Shown here: positions 27,559 to 35,953 of the stretch, piece after piece
How the letters are laid out: every line of letters begins with the position of its first letter
How positions within the stretch are numbered: the first letter of the stretch is position 1
Assembly: GCA_910579015.1 (NCBI GenBank)
Contig: CAJTRO010000004.1
Location: 66,996-130,995, forward strand
Direction of reading: 5' to 3'
DNA length: 64,000 nucleotides
Source of the DNA: an uncultured Dorea sp.
GTDB taxonomy: Bacteria > Bacillota_A > Clostridia > Lachnospirales > Lachnospiraceae
Notes under the pieces: model-generated
What the model was told of the DNA's origin: nothing
Seen by the model: the letters and a program-made list of their open reading frames with translations, nothing else
Databases searched by the model: none
Program-made: the position numbers and the translations under genes

Positions 27559-27601
27559 AAGGGGTTTTGACTGGTAAGATTAGTCAAAACCCTTTATTTT
27601 T
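27559..27601 (+). terminator. Terminator after the hyperacidic protein gene
   Basis: GGGTTTTGACT pairs with AGTCAAAACCC (27562-27572 with 27582-27592), extended by A-T pairs and followed by a T-rich tail. Confidence 0.9.
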
Positions 27602-27655
27602 ACGGCGGACTAAAGTATAATAGAGATATATCGCAACAGAATGTGAGGGATGACT

Positions 27656-29566
27656 ATGGCAGCAAAAAAATTAAAACCATATGAAGTCGGAGAACTGGAT
27701 CATTATCTTTTCGGACAGGGTAATCACTATGAGATCTATAAGAAGCTGGGAGCCCACAAGGTGAAGAAGGGTAAGAAGGAAGGCGTGTATTTTGCAGTAT
27801 GGGCGCCTCATGCACGTTCGGTATCCGTGGTGGGTGACTTTAATGAATGGAATATGGAAGCGAATCCGATGGAGAGAGGAGAGCCTCTTGGTATATATAC
27901 GTGTTTTATTCCAGATGTTAAGGAGTACGATCTGTATAAGTTCTGTGTGGAGACTTTTAAGGGAGAGTATGTATTCAAGGCAGATCCGTTTGGTAATTAT
28001 GCGGAGCTAAGGCCGGGGACGGCATCTAAGGTTGCCGATCTTTCGAAGATTACGTGGTCGGACAATGTATGGATGGAGAACCGCAAGTCCTGGAAGCATA
28101 CGGAACAGCCGATGTCTATCTATGAGGCGCATATTGGTTCGTGGAAGAGGCATCCCGGAAGCGAAGATGAAGGTTTTTATAATTATCGTGAATTTGCGAA
28201 GGAGTGTGCGGCGTATCTTAAGGATATGGGCTATACGCATGTGGAATTGATCGGTATCGCGGAGCATCCGTTCGACGGTTCCTGGGGATACCAGGTGATC
28301 GGATATTTTGCGCCGACTTCCCGGTATGGTACGCCGGAGGATTTCGCATGGATGATCAATTATTTTCACCGGAACAAGATTGGTGTGATACTGGACTGGG
28401 TGCCGGCGCATTTCCCAAGGGATATCCATGGGCTTGCTGATTTTGACGGGACTCCTACTTATGAATATGCGGATCCGAAGAAGGGAGAGCATCCGGACTG
28501 GGGCACGAAGATATTTGACTATGGTAAGAATGAAGTGCGTAATTTCCTGATCTCGAATGCGCTGTACTGGGTGGAGCAGTTCCATGTGGACGGGCTTCGT
28601 GTGGACGCGGTGGCGTCTATGCTCTATCTTGATTATGGCAAGCAGGATGGACAGTGGATTGCGAACAAATATGGCGGGAATAAGAACCTGGAGGCGATCG
28701 ACTTCTTTAAGCACCTTAATTCTGTCGTGCTTGGCAGGAATCCGGGAGCGGTGATGATCGCGGAGGAGTCTACGGCATGGCCGATGGTGACGGGCAGTGT
28801 GGAGGATGACGGCCTGGGATTCAGCCTGAAGTGGAATATGGGCTGGATGCATGATTTTACGGAGTATATGAAGCTGGATCCGTATTTCCGGAAGGATCAC
28901 CACAACCAGATGACATTTGCCATGAGTTATGCGTACAGTGAGAAGTATATTCTGGTGCTGTCGCATGACGAGGTGGTTCATCTGAAGTGTTCCATGCTGA
29001 ACAAGATGCCGGGGCTTGGTTTTGATAAGTTTGCGAATCTTAAGGTTGGATATGCGTTCATGATGGGACATGCAGGCAAGAAGCTTCTGTTCATGGGGCA
29101 GGAGTTCGCGCAGCTTCGGGAGTGGAGTGAGGAGAGAGAGCTTGACTGGTTCCTGCTGGCGGAGGCGGAGCACCGGCAGATGCAGAGCTGGGTAAGAGAC
29201 CTGCTTCATCTGTACAGGCGTAACAGGGCGATGTATGAGATGGATGACAGCTGGGAAGGCTTCGAGTGGATCAATGCGGATGATGGAAACAGAAGTATCT
29301 TTAGTTTCGTGAGACATTCGAGAGGGAAGAAGAAGAACCTGCTGTTTGTATGCAACTTTACGCCTATGCCAAGGGATGATTACAGAGTGGGAGTACCGCG
29401 TAAGAAGCAGTATAAGCTGATCATGAACAGTGATGATGAGAAATATGGCGGAAAGGGAGAGGCGCGTCCGGTGATCTATAAGGCTGTGAAGCAGGAATGC
29501 GACGGCAGGCCGTTCTCGTTCGCTTACAAGCTGCCGCCGTATGGAGTGGCGATATTTGAATTTTAG
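27656..29566 (+). CDS. glgB: 1,4-alpha-glucan branching enzyme
   Basis: Transfers alpha-1,4-glucan segments to make alpha-1,6 branches in glycogen, 636 residues. An N-terminal CBM48-like domain (VYFAVWAPHARSVSVVGDFNEW near 36-57) is followed by a GH13 barrel. The catalytic nucleophile is the Asp in GLRVDAVASML near 316, the acid/base Glu is in MIAEESTAWP near 371, and the transition-state Asp is in LSHDEVVH near 438. GAGGGATGACT places ATG 27656 slightly better than ATG 27650. No other glycogen gene adjoins it. A terminator closes it on each side. Confidence 0.97.
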   Translation: MAAKKLKPYEVGELDHYLFGQGNHYEIYKKLGAHKVKKGKKEGVYFAVWAPHARSVSVVGDFNEWNMEANPMERGEPLGIYTCFIPDVKEYDLYKFCVETFKGEYVFKADPFGNYAELRPGTASKVADLSKITWSDNVWMENRKSWKHTEQPMSIYEAHIGSWKRHPGSEDEGFYNYREFAKECAAYLKDMGYTHVELIGIAEHPFDGSWGYQVIGYFAPTSRYGTPEDFAWMINYFHRNKIGVILDWVPAHFPRDIHGLADFDGTPTYEYADPKKGEHPDWGTKIFDYGKNEVRNFLISNALYWVEQFHVDGLRVDAVASMLYLDYGKQDGQWIANKYGGNKNLEAIDFFKHLNSVVLGRNPGAVMIAEESTAWPMVTGSVEDDGLGFSLKWNMGWMHDFTEYMKLDPYFRKDHHNQMTFAMSYAYSEKYILVLSHDEVVHLKCSMLNKMPGLGFDKFANLKVGYAFMMGHAGKKLLFMGQEFAQLREWSEERELDWFLLAEAEHRQMQSWVRDLLHLYRRNRAMYEMDDSWEGFEWINADDGNRSIFSFVRHSRGKKKNLLFVCNFTPMPRDDYRVGVPRKKQYKLIMNSDDEKYGGKGEARPVIYKAVKQECDGRPFSFAYKLPPYGVAIFEF

Positions 29567-29579
29567 GGGTAGAGAAAAT

Positions 29580-29620
29580 GGGGCTGTTGGGAAATGTTTA
29601 GATTTTCCCGACAGCCCCTT
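29580..29620. terminator. Terminator between glgB and the convergent sialidase-like gene
   Basis: A 15-bp stem, 29580-29594 with 29604-29618 (one G-T pair). T residues follow on the minus-strand side and a short TT on the plus side, so it probably serves both convergent genes. Confidence 0.85.
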
Positions 29621-29633
29621 GGTTTGAGGGCGT

Positions 29634-30788
29634 CTATTTTCCGGATGCCTTGTTAATGGTATGTGTAAGGAAAGAAGCGCCGGACAACTGACTGTTTAGT
29701 ATGTCATTCTCCGTAATCCGGGCCAGAAGAATTTCTCTTTCTGTTACACGTTCCCAGTCGTATGTGATATAGATAAAGCCGCCGCGTTCTGTTGCATCTG
29801 GATAGGCCGCGTCATTGCGGGAATCGAGCAGGAGAGTATTTGTCCAGGTACGTCCCTCATCTTCACTGATCATGGCGGTAAGGTTTGTCCGGCCGCGCCA
29901 TGATTTTACAGGCCCCTGACGCCGGATGTCTTCAAGATCAATTCGTTCGTCAAACTGGTAATGGTTTATCATGAGAAGCCGTCCGGAGGATAAACGCCGG
30001 ATAAAAAAACGTGAACATGGACCGTCTATATGGCATTTCCTGCCGGGTGTCCATGTCTTGCCAAAGTCATAAGAAAAGCTTTCACCGATTCCGTCAAAGG
30101 TTCTGACAAGCATCCAGAGTGTTCCGTCTTTTTTTTCATAGAGCATATGTTCATCAAAGCTCCGGTTAGGGATATCGGCATGTCCGCGCAATGAAAAAGT
30201 CTTGCCGCAATCAGACGATACATACACATTTGAATAATATTCGTGTTCAAGACCGTGTGATTCGGCAGGCGGTTCGCTGATCCATATGGCACAGGGGAAA
30301 AGCCATTCTCCGTTTGAAAGCACTAAGGGCTTGTTGATCATTACTCCATTTGCAATGCGTCTGGGAGACGACCATGAGGATCGGTCAAGGATAAGTGAAT
30401 GGTTTTCGCAGACAGAGCCCCATACACCGACGCGTCCGTCATTAAATCCGCGTCCCTGATTCCAGAAAATCCATAGCCGGCCCAGCGGATCGAGCCATAT
30501 ATTAGGATCATAGAGCCGGACGGACGTATCGGGATGCTTGACTACAATAAAGTCTTCTGAGAATGTCTCTCCTTGGTCATAGCTGATAATGAGTTTTATA
30601 TAATTACCAGGAACTTCGGGTGCTGCTCCCCCGTAGAAAATGACAAAAATCATTCCGTTTCCGGCGGCTTCTACAGAGGGCGCCGCCTGCCAGCAACGGA
30701 TATTGTCCTGAAATTCTGCTTCTACAGGATTGATTTTGATAACGGCCTGTTCCATGGAAGGTTCATAAGAAGCGTTGTATTTATCCAT
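29634..30788 (-). CDS. Sialidase-fold (BNR/Asp-box) protein, cytosolic
   Basis: A six-bladed propeller protein of 384 residues in the exo-alpha-sialidase/BNR superfamily. Four Asp boxes (S-x-D-x-G-x-T-F/W) are visible: SYDQGETF near 69, SSDCGKTF near 194, SYDFGKTW near 240 and SEDEGRTW near 310. There is no signal peptide or anchor, so it works inside the cell, unlike host-glycan sialidases. I cannot confirm the complete Arg triad and Tyr/Glu nucleophile pair of true GH33 enzymes, so substrate is open. AAAAGGGGGAT precedes the start. It is divergent from the amidohydrolase operon and shares symmetric control repeats with it, so I place it in the same pathway. Confidence 0.82.
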   Translation of the reverse strand: MDKYNASYEPSMEQAVIKINPVEAEFQDNIRCWQAAPSVEAAGNGMIFVIFYGGAAPEVPGNYIKLIISYDQGETFSEDFIVVKHPDTSVRLYDPNIWLDPLGRLWIFWNQGRGFNDGRVGVWGSVCENHSLILDRSSWSSPRRIANGVMINKPLVLSNGEWLFPCAIWISEPPAESHGLEHEYYSNVYVSSDCGKTFSLRGHADIPNRSFDEHMLYEKKDGTLWMLVRTFDGIGESFSYDFGKTWTPGRKCHIDGPCSRFFIRRLSSGRLLMINHYQFDERIDLEDIRRQGPVKSWRGRTNLTAMISEDEGRTWTNTLLLDSRNDAAYPDATERGGFIYITYDWERVTEREILLARITENDILNSQLSGASFLTHTINKASGK

Positions 30789-30841
30789 TTTTTATCCCCC
30801 TTTTGTGTAGTTTCAGATTCTCTCTTATCTGTGCGTCTTCC

Positions 30842-30877
30842 AGCTGTACGGTCGAAAAATGTTTTCGGCGTACAGCT
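30842..30877 (-). promoter_or_regulatory. 5'-end hairpin in the sialidase-like mRNA
   Basis: AGCTGTAC at 30842-30849 pairs with GTACAGCT at 30870-30877, with an inner CGAAAA/TTTTCG stem. It would lie about ten bases from the predicted 5' end of the minus-strand transcript, where such stems commonly protect mRNA. On the plus strand it is followed by TTCTTTTTG and could stop antisense transcription. Confidence 0.55.
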
Positions 30878-30894
30878 TCTTTTTGTTGGAATTA

Positions 30895-30923
30895 ATGATA
30901 GTGTACGGAATATGAAATGTCAA
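30895..30923 (-). promoter_or_regulatory. Sigma-A promoter of the sialidase-like gene
   Basis: On the minus strand TTGACA (30923-30918), 17-base spacer, TATCAT (30900-30895). Confidence 0.75.
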
Positions 30924-30947
30924 ACACTAATGCTCAAAACGGTAGAA

Positions 30948-31047
30948 TGCACAAATTTGCCTGATCAAAATTGTAATAATGAGCAGAGGGGAAGTGAGAA
31001 GGATGATTTGTATAAATTGCACAAGTTCACCTAATCAAAATTAGAAT
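30948..31047. repeat. Paired 30-bp direct repeats between divergent promoters
   Basis: Copies at 30948-30977 and 31018-31047 match at 24 of 30 positions, sharing TGCACAA, CCT and ATCAAAATT. The first holds the near-palindrome TTTG-N6-CAAA. Each copy lies 24-25 bases outside the -35 box of its own promoter, the position expected for an activator. The FCD regulator of the operon is the likely binder. This 361-base gap holds these repeats, two promoters and the hairpin at 30842, and no gene. Confidence 0.7.
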
Positions 31048-31072
31048 TAATTATGAAAAGTGTTTGGGTAAA

Positions 31073-31101
31073 TTGACTATTCAGATATGAAACTCTATAC
31101 T
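31073..31101 (+). promoter_or_regulatory. Sigma-A promoter of the amidohydrolase operon
   Basis: TTGACT at 31073-31078, a 17-base spacer and TATACT at 31096-31101, about 45 bases before the ATG at 31150. Confidence 0.78.
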
Positions 31102-31149
31102 CAACACTAACAAGTTATTCATCAGTGATGAGGAGGGCAGAGAATATAT

Positions 31150-32508
31150 ATGCTGGATTTGGTGATTAGAAACGGTTTGATCGTATTGGAAAGTGGAGTG
31201 GTGCAGGGGGCGGTAGGTGTAAAGAACGGTGTTATAGTATGTATCGGGGATGCGGAGCAATCCTGGGATGCCAGAGAAGTGCTGGATGTAGAAGGCAAGT
31301 TTATATTTCCTGGTTTTATAGATCCCCATGTCCATTGCTGGGATCCAGGCAGGGGAATCAGGGATGACTGGTATTACGCATCGAGAGCGGCGGCGGCGGG
31401 GGGTGTTACGACTATAATCGAACATCCGCTGAGCATCCCGCCAGTCAGAGATGCGGAAACATTCGAGAGAAAGAGGAAGACTGCCTCAAAGAAGTCGTGT
31501 GTAGATTTTGCACTCTGGGGGGCTTTGATACCGGATAATCTGGAAAAACTTCAGGAGATGTATGACAAAGGCGCGGTGGCTTTTAAAGGGTTCATCTCAT
31601 ACTGCAATGAAGATTATCCGCATATTCCGGATTCCACACTTTATGAAGCGTTAAAATTATCTGAGGAGAAAGGTTTTCTTCTGGCTGTTCATGCAGAAAA
31701 CGCGGAAATGGCGGATACAGGTGAAAAAAGGATGAGATCGCTTGGGCGCAGGGATCCGCTTGCACATCTGGAAAGCAGGGATGAGATCGTTGAGATGGAA
31801 GCTGTCAACCGTGTTATCTTTTTTACCGAACAGACGGGAGGGCATATGCATATTGTGCATATGACAATCGCCAAAGGAGCGGAGCTGATACGCATGGCGA
31901 GACACAGAGGCGTGGATATTAGTGCGGAAACGTGTCCACACTATATTACAGCAGACTGCTTGCTGCTTAAGGAGCGGGCAGGATTTGCAAAATGTACGCC
32001 GCCCCTTAGGAGCGCCGAAAATACAAGGGCAATGTGGGAGTATGTAAAGGATGGGACGATATCTATGATCGCTTCGGATCATACGGATTATCTTTACGAG
32101 GAGAAGCTTGCCGCAAAGCATGATATCTGGGCATGTGAGAACGGGATGCCGGGAGTTGCGACTCTGGCGCCGCTGACAATTGACGCGTGTATGAATGCAC
32201 ATGGATTTTCAGCAGAGAAGACGGCGGAGCTGCTTGCAGCGAATGCGGCAAAAAAATTCGGCATCTACCCCAGAAAGGGAAGCATAAGGATAGGAGCGGA
32301 TGCGGATTTTGCCATTGTAGATCCAGGCAAAGAGTGGACGATCAACGGAGAGGAACTTTATTACAAGCAGAAATGGAGTCCCTACGACGGCTGGAAAGTA
32401 AGAGGTGCAGTTGAGACTACTATTATTCGGGGCAGGGTGGTCTATGATAATAAGGTTGTTCTGGCGGAGGGAGGATATGGACAATTTATCAATCCCAGAG
32501 AGATATAA
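31150..32508 (+). CDS. Allantoinase/dihydropyrimidinase-like amidohydrolase
   Basis: A zinc metalloenzyme of the cyclic amidohydrolase family (dihydroorotase, hydantoinase, allantoinase), 452 residues. The metal ligands are all present: HVHCWDPG near 59-66, the bridging Lys in AFKGFISY near 146, HAEN near 180, HIVHMT near 235, and the Asp in ASDHTDY near 315. ETCPHYI near 260 is the allantoinase/hydantoinase form. Such enzymes open cyclic amides or ureides. No other allantoin genes are present; the operon continues with a regulator, a BMP-type importer and sugar-acid enzymes, so a different cyclic amide or imide is more likely. GAGGAGGGCAG lies upstream of the start. Confidence 0.88.
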   Translation: MLDLVIRNGLIVLESGVVQGAVGVKNGVIVCIGDAEQSWDAREVLDVEGKFIFPGFIDPHVHCWDPGRGIRDDWYYASRAAAAGGVTTIIEHPLSIPPVRDAETFERKRKTASKKSCVDFALWGALIPDNLEKLQEMYDKGAVAFKGFISYCNEDYPHIPDSTLYEALKLSEEKGFLLAVHAENAEMADTGEKRMRSLGRRDPLAHLESRDEIVEMEAVNRVIFFTEQTGGHMHIVHMTIAKGAELIRMARHRGVDISAETCPHYITADCLLLKERAGFAKCTPPLRSAENTRAMWEYVKDGTISMIASDHTDYLYEEKLAAKHDIWACENGMPGVATLAPLTIDACMNAHGFSAEKTAELLAANAAKKFGIYPRKGSIRIGADADFAIVDPGKEWTINGEELYYKQKWSPYDGWKVRGAVETTIIRGRVVYDNKVVLAEGGYGQFINPREI

Positions 32509-32528
32509 ACCAAATGTGGAGGCAGAAA

Positions 32529-33317
32529 ATGCGGGATATAAGTTATCAAAGAATGCGGGAGAATGGATTTTTTAAATCAAATGCAGAGATGGTCCGGTTT
32601 ATGATACTGGAGGATCTTGCCGGATCACAGAAGCCAATGGGAAGCTGGGTGCTGTCAAATGAGCTTAAGACACAGGGGCTGAAAACAAGCCTTGCGACGG
32701 TTGGACGGATCCTTAAATCGGCAGATGGAGAAGGTCTGACGAATCTCGTTAATAATGAGGGGCGGATGATCACGGAAAAGGGGAAATCATATGTTAAGAA
32801 TATCCAGCAGGAAATGAGATTATTTTATCTTAATAATAAACTTATGAATTCTGTGAAGGCAAATTCATCCAAACAGCTGGGAGATATTATTACTGTAAGG
32901 ATACTGCTGGAAACAGAAGCAGTCCGAAGGGCGACAGAAAATCTGAAGCAGGAAGATGTAGAGAAGCTTGAAGCTATTCTCTTTAGAGTTGATGCGGATG
33001 TGGAGAACATCAGACTTGTTACTGAGCTGAATGCGGAATTTCATAAGAGTATAGCGTTGATTGCGAATAATAAGTTTATTTCTACCATAATGGATGTATT
33101 GCTGGATGAGCAGTGGAATATTGAGAACAGTTTTAATGTTCAGCCGAAATACCATAACAGTGTTAATGCAAAAGAGCATTGGGGGATTCTGAAATGTATG
33201 GAAGAAAGAAATCCGGGAAAAGCGGTAAAGCAGATGGAACGCCACCTTGAGAAGCTTAAGACAGATGCGCTGAGAGGAATACAATTTGCCAGTGATTATA
33301 ACGAATTGGAGGAGTGA
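32529..33317 (+). CDS. Transcriptional regulator: winged helix (HTH_12-like) plus FCD domain
   Basis: A 262-residue regulator. The N-terminal part (WVLSNELKTQGLKTSLATV...EGRMITEKGKSYV, residues 37-86) resembles the RNase R/NrpR-type winged helix rather than the usual GntR one. The C-terminal half is an all-helical FCD-type ligand domain: VRILLETEAVRRATENL near 122, FHKSIALIANN near 167, and EHWGILKCMEERNPGKAVKQMERHL near 213. ATG 32529 has GGAGG six bases upstream; an ATG at 32514 overlaps that site. It is probably the local regulator acting on the repeats at 30948-31047. Confidence 0.8.
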   Translation: MRDISYQRMRENGFFKSNAEMVRFMILEDLAGSQKPMGSWVLSNELKTQGLKTSLATVGRILKSADGEGLTNLVNNEGRMITEKGKSYVKNIQQEMRLFYLNNKLMNSVKANSSKQLGDIITVRILLETEAVRRATENLKQEDVEKLEAILFRVDADVENIRLVTELNAEFHKSIALIANNKFISTIMDVLLDEQWNIENSFNVQPKYHNSVNAKEHWGILKCMEERNPGKAVKQMERHLEKLKTDALRGIQFASDYNELEE

Positions 33318-33321
33318 ATTC

Positions 33322-34854
33322 ATGGCTGCTCGTGTGGAAATGACAGGGATTACAAAACGGTTTGGATCAACGGTGGCAAATGACCGGGTGGATTTTATCT
33401 GTAAAGACCATTGTATACACGGACTGATTGGTGAAAATGGAGCGGGAAAGACCACTTTGATGAAGATTCTGTATGGGATGTATGCCCCTGATGAAGGAAC
33501 GATAAAAATAGATGGAGAAGAGGTAAGTCTGACTTCGCCCAAGGCGGCGATCAAACGGGGGATCGGAATGGTCCATCAGCATTTTACCCTGGTGCCGTCG
33601 CTCTCGGTCGTGCAGAACATTATACTTGGAAATCCCCCGAAAAAGACTGGCGGGGTAATTGATATGGACAGAGCGGAAGATGAGATCAGACAGATGTCGG
33701 CATTATATAATCTGAAGGTTGAGCCGGCTGATATTGTAGAGGAGCTGCCGGTGGGAATTTGTCAGAGAGTAGAAATCCTGAAGGCGCTTTATCTTGGGGC
33801 GGACATACTCATCTTAGATGAGCCAACGGCAATCCTGACTCCGCAGGAGATAAAGCAGTTATTTATCACGTTGCAGGAGTTAAAGGAGAAAGGAAAGAGT
33901 ATTATCCTGATTACCCATAAGCTGGCAGAACTTAAGTCGGTTACGGATGACATAACCATATTAAGAAATGGAGTTGTAACCGGACATTTGAATACGTGTG
34001 AAACAACTGAGGAAGAAATAGCCAGGATGATGGTAGGAAAGAAAATGAGCCTGACTGTGGATAAGCAGGAGAATAAGGCTGGGGAGGTGAGGCTTGAAAT
34101 AAATTGCATTACCAGACACGACAGGTTTGGAGTAAAGACGCTTGATCAGGTTTCATTTACAGTACGGTCAGGAGAAATTGTGGGGATTGCAGGCGTTCAG
34201 GGAAACGGACAGACGGATCTGATTGACGTTATTACAGGCTTTGAAGAAGAATACGAGGGGGAGGTGGTCATTGGAGAAAGGCGGTTCGCGCCATCAGAAG
34301 GAGTGGCTGTGAGACGGGGAGAAGGATTAATGCATATACCGGAGGACAGACAGACCAGAGGGGCGGCTTTAGAGGCATCACTTCTTGAAAATTATACGAT
34401 GGGGAGCCTTATAAATAAGGAAGAAGCCGGGGCATTGATAAACTGGCGGAAACAGAAGAAAAAGACAGAAGAGGCATACAAGGTATACGGAGTCAAATAT
34501 GGCAAGGTTGAAGATCCGGCTTTTTCATTATCAGGAGGAAATCTGCAAAAGACGATTGTTGCTCGAGAGATGCTGTCTGATCCGAAGATTTTGATTGCCG
34601 CGCAGCCAAGCCGCGGAGTAGATATCGGAGCAACTGTTTTCATCCATGAGAAACTATTGGAACAGAGAAAGAAGGGAGCGGCAATCTTATTGATATCTTA
34701 TGAATTGTCGGAGATCATGTCTTTGAGCGATCGGATCCTGGTTATGTATAATGGAAAGATTATCGGGGAAACCACAACAAAAGAAAGTACAGAAGAGGAC
34801 ATTGGTCTTCTGATGGCGGGAGTTCAGAAGGAGGTGACGCATAGTGAATTTTGA
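33322..34854 (+). CDS. BMP-type nucleoside/sugar ABC transporter ATP-binding protein
   Basis: Twin-cassette ATPase of 510 residues, like YufO/NupO and RbsA-type proteins. The first cassette has GENGAGKTTLMKILYG near 36 and Walker B ILILDEPTAILTP near 161. The second has GVQGNGQTDL near 285, signature LSGGNLQKTIVAREM near 400 and ILIAAQPSRGVDIG near 419. As in relatives, the second Walker A is degenerate (NGQT) and its Walker B lacks the catalytic Glu (Gln instead). GGAGGAGTGAATTC precedes ATG 33322. It overlaps the first permease by 11 bases. Confidence 0.93.
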   Translation: MAARVEMTGITKRFGSTVANDRVDFICKDHCIHGLIGENGAGKTTLMKILYGMYAPDEGTIKIDGEEVSLTSPKAAIKRGIGMVHQHFTLVPSLSVVQNIILGNPPKKTGGVIDMDRAEDEIRQMSALYNLKVEPADIVEELPVGICQRVEILKALYLGADILILDEPTAILTPQEIKQLFITLQELKEKGKSIILITHKLAELKSVTDDITILRNGVVTGHLNTCETTEEEIARMMVGKKMSLTVDKQENKAGEVRLEINCITRHDRFGVKTLDQVSFTVRSGEIVGIAGVQGNGQTDLIDVITGFEEEYEGEVVIGERRFAPSEGVAVRRGEGLMHIPEDRQTRGAALEASLLENYTMGSLINKEEAGALINWRKQKKKTEEAYKVYGVKYGKVEDPAFSLSGGNLQKTIVAREMLSDPKILIAAQPSRGVDIGATVFIHEKLLEQRKKGAAILLISYELSEIMSLSDRILVMYNGKIIGETTTKESTEEDIGLLMAGVQKEVTHSEF

Positions 34855-35953
34855 TTTCAGACAGCAGCCGATCAAGATCAGTTCAGCGGTTCTGGCTGTT
34901 TTCCTGGGGCTGTTGATTGGAGCCGGGTTCATACTCTGTACAGGAAATAATCCAATTACGGTCTATGGATTTATGTTTGAAGGGGCGTTTGGATCTACGG
35001 CTTCCGTGGCGTCAACGCTGCGTTGGACAACCCCTCTTCTGTATGCGGGACTGGCGGCAGCGATTGCATTCCGGGGAGGAATGTTCAACTTTGGGATCGA
35101 GGGACAGTTGTATGTTGGTGCATTTTCGGCGGCAATTGCAGGGGTATATTTCAAGGGTATGCCGGGAGTAATCCATATTCTGCTCTGTTTTGCCGCGGCT
35201 ATGGCGGCAGGATGCTTATGGGGAGTGGTCCCGGCACTGATAAGAGTAAAGCTTGGCGGTAATGAGGCGATTCCTGCGATGATGATGAATTATGTGGCAA
35301 TGTATTTATGTGATTATCTGACGCAGACCTTCTTTCTTCCGGAGGATACGTTTGGACAGACTATGGCAACAGAATTGATTGCAGATCATACAAAATTACC
35401 GAAGATCATTCCGCCATATACGGTGACTTATGGATTTGTAATAGCGGTTATTCTGGTTATTCTTGCGCATTTTGGGCTGAAATATACGAAAGCAGGTTTT
35501 CAGATCTCAATGACGGGAATGAATAGCGAATTTTCACGTTATGGCGGCATTGACGTCAACAAAATAAGATTTCGGGCAATGCTCTTAAGCGGGATGACAG
35601 CTGGTTTGTGCGGGGCTGTTGAAGTAATGGGAATCACATGGCGTTATGAATCTGGATTTTCACCGGATTTTGGAATTGAAGGAATCCTGTCATCACTTCT
35701 GGGAGGAAATGAGCCGTTCGGATTGCTTCTGGGAGCATTGTTTATGGGTGCGATGAAGGCGGGTTCTCTGGTTGTAGAAAGAAGTGCGGAGGTTCCCAGG
35801 GCGCTGGCGGAGGTGATCAAGGCATTTATTATCTGTTTTGTTTCAGCGAGATATCTGTCTGCCTGTATGGGATTGGACAGAATAGCGGATAAGGTGAGAA
35901 GCGTTATCTGCCGGCAAACAAAAGAAGGAGGGGGAAGGGCACATGATCAATAG
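34844..35953 (+). CDS. BMP-type ABC transporter permease, first subunit
   Basis: Membrane permease of 369 residues related to YufP/NupP, with about nine hydrophobic helices. The conserved segment GLAAAIAFRGGMFNFGIEGQLYVGA near 66-90 is typical of branched-chain/sugar-type permeases of nucleoside importers, and IPAMMMNYVAMYL near 144 is family-specific. The start is GTG 34844, with AAGGAGGTGAC upstream inside the ATPase gene. It forms the channel with the next gene product. Confidence 0.93.
   Translation: MNFDFRQQPIKISSAVLAVFLGLLIGAGFILCTGNNPITVYGFMFEGAFGSTASVASTLRWTTPLLYAGLAAAIAFRGGMFNFGIEGQLYVGAFSAAIAGVYFKGMPGVIHILLCFAAAMAAGCLWGVVPALIRVKLGGNEAIPAMMMNYVAMYLCDYLTQTFFLPEDTFGQTMATELIADHTKLPKIIPPYTVTYGFVIAVILVILAHFGLKYTKAGFQISMTGMNSEFSRYGGIDVNKIRFRAMLLSGMTAGLCGAVEVMGITWRYESGFSPDFGIEGILSSLLGGNEPFGLLLGALFMGAMKAGSLVVERSAEVPRALAEVIKAFIICFVSARYLSACMGLDRIADKVRSVICRQTKEGGGRAHDQ

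Noticed and set aside
29634..30788. A secreted host-glycan sialidase
   Set aside because: There is no signal peptide, anchor or carbohydrate-binding module, and the full catalytic set could not be confirmed; only the fold is supported.
31150..32508. An allantoin degradation operon
   Set aside because: No allantoate, ureidoglycolate or allantoin permease genes adjoin it; the neighbours process sugar acids.
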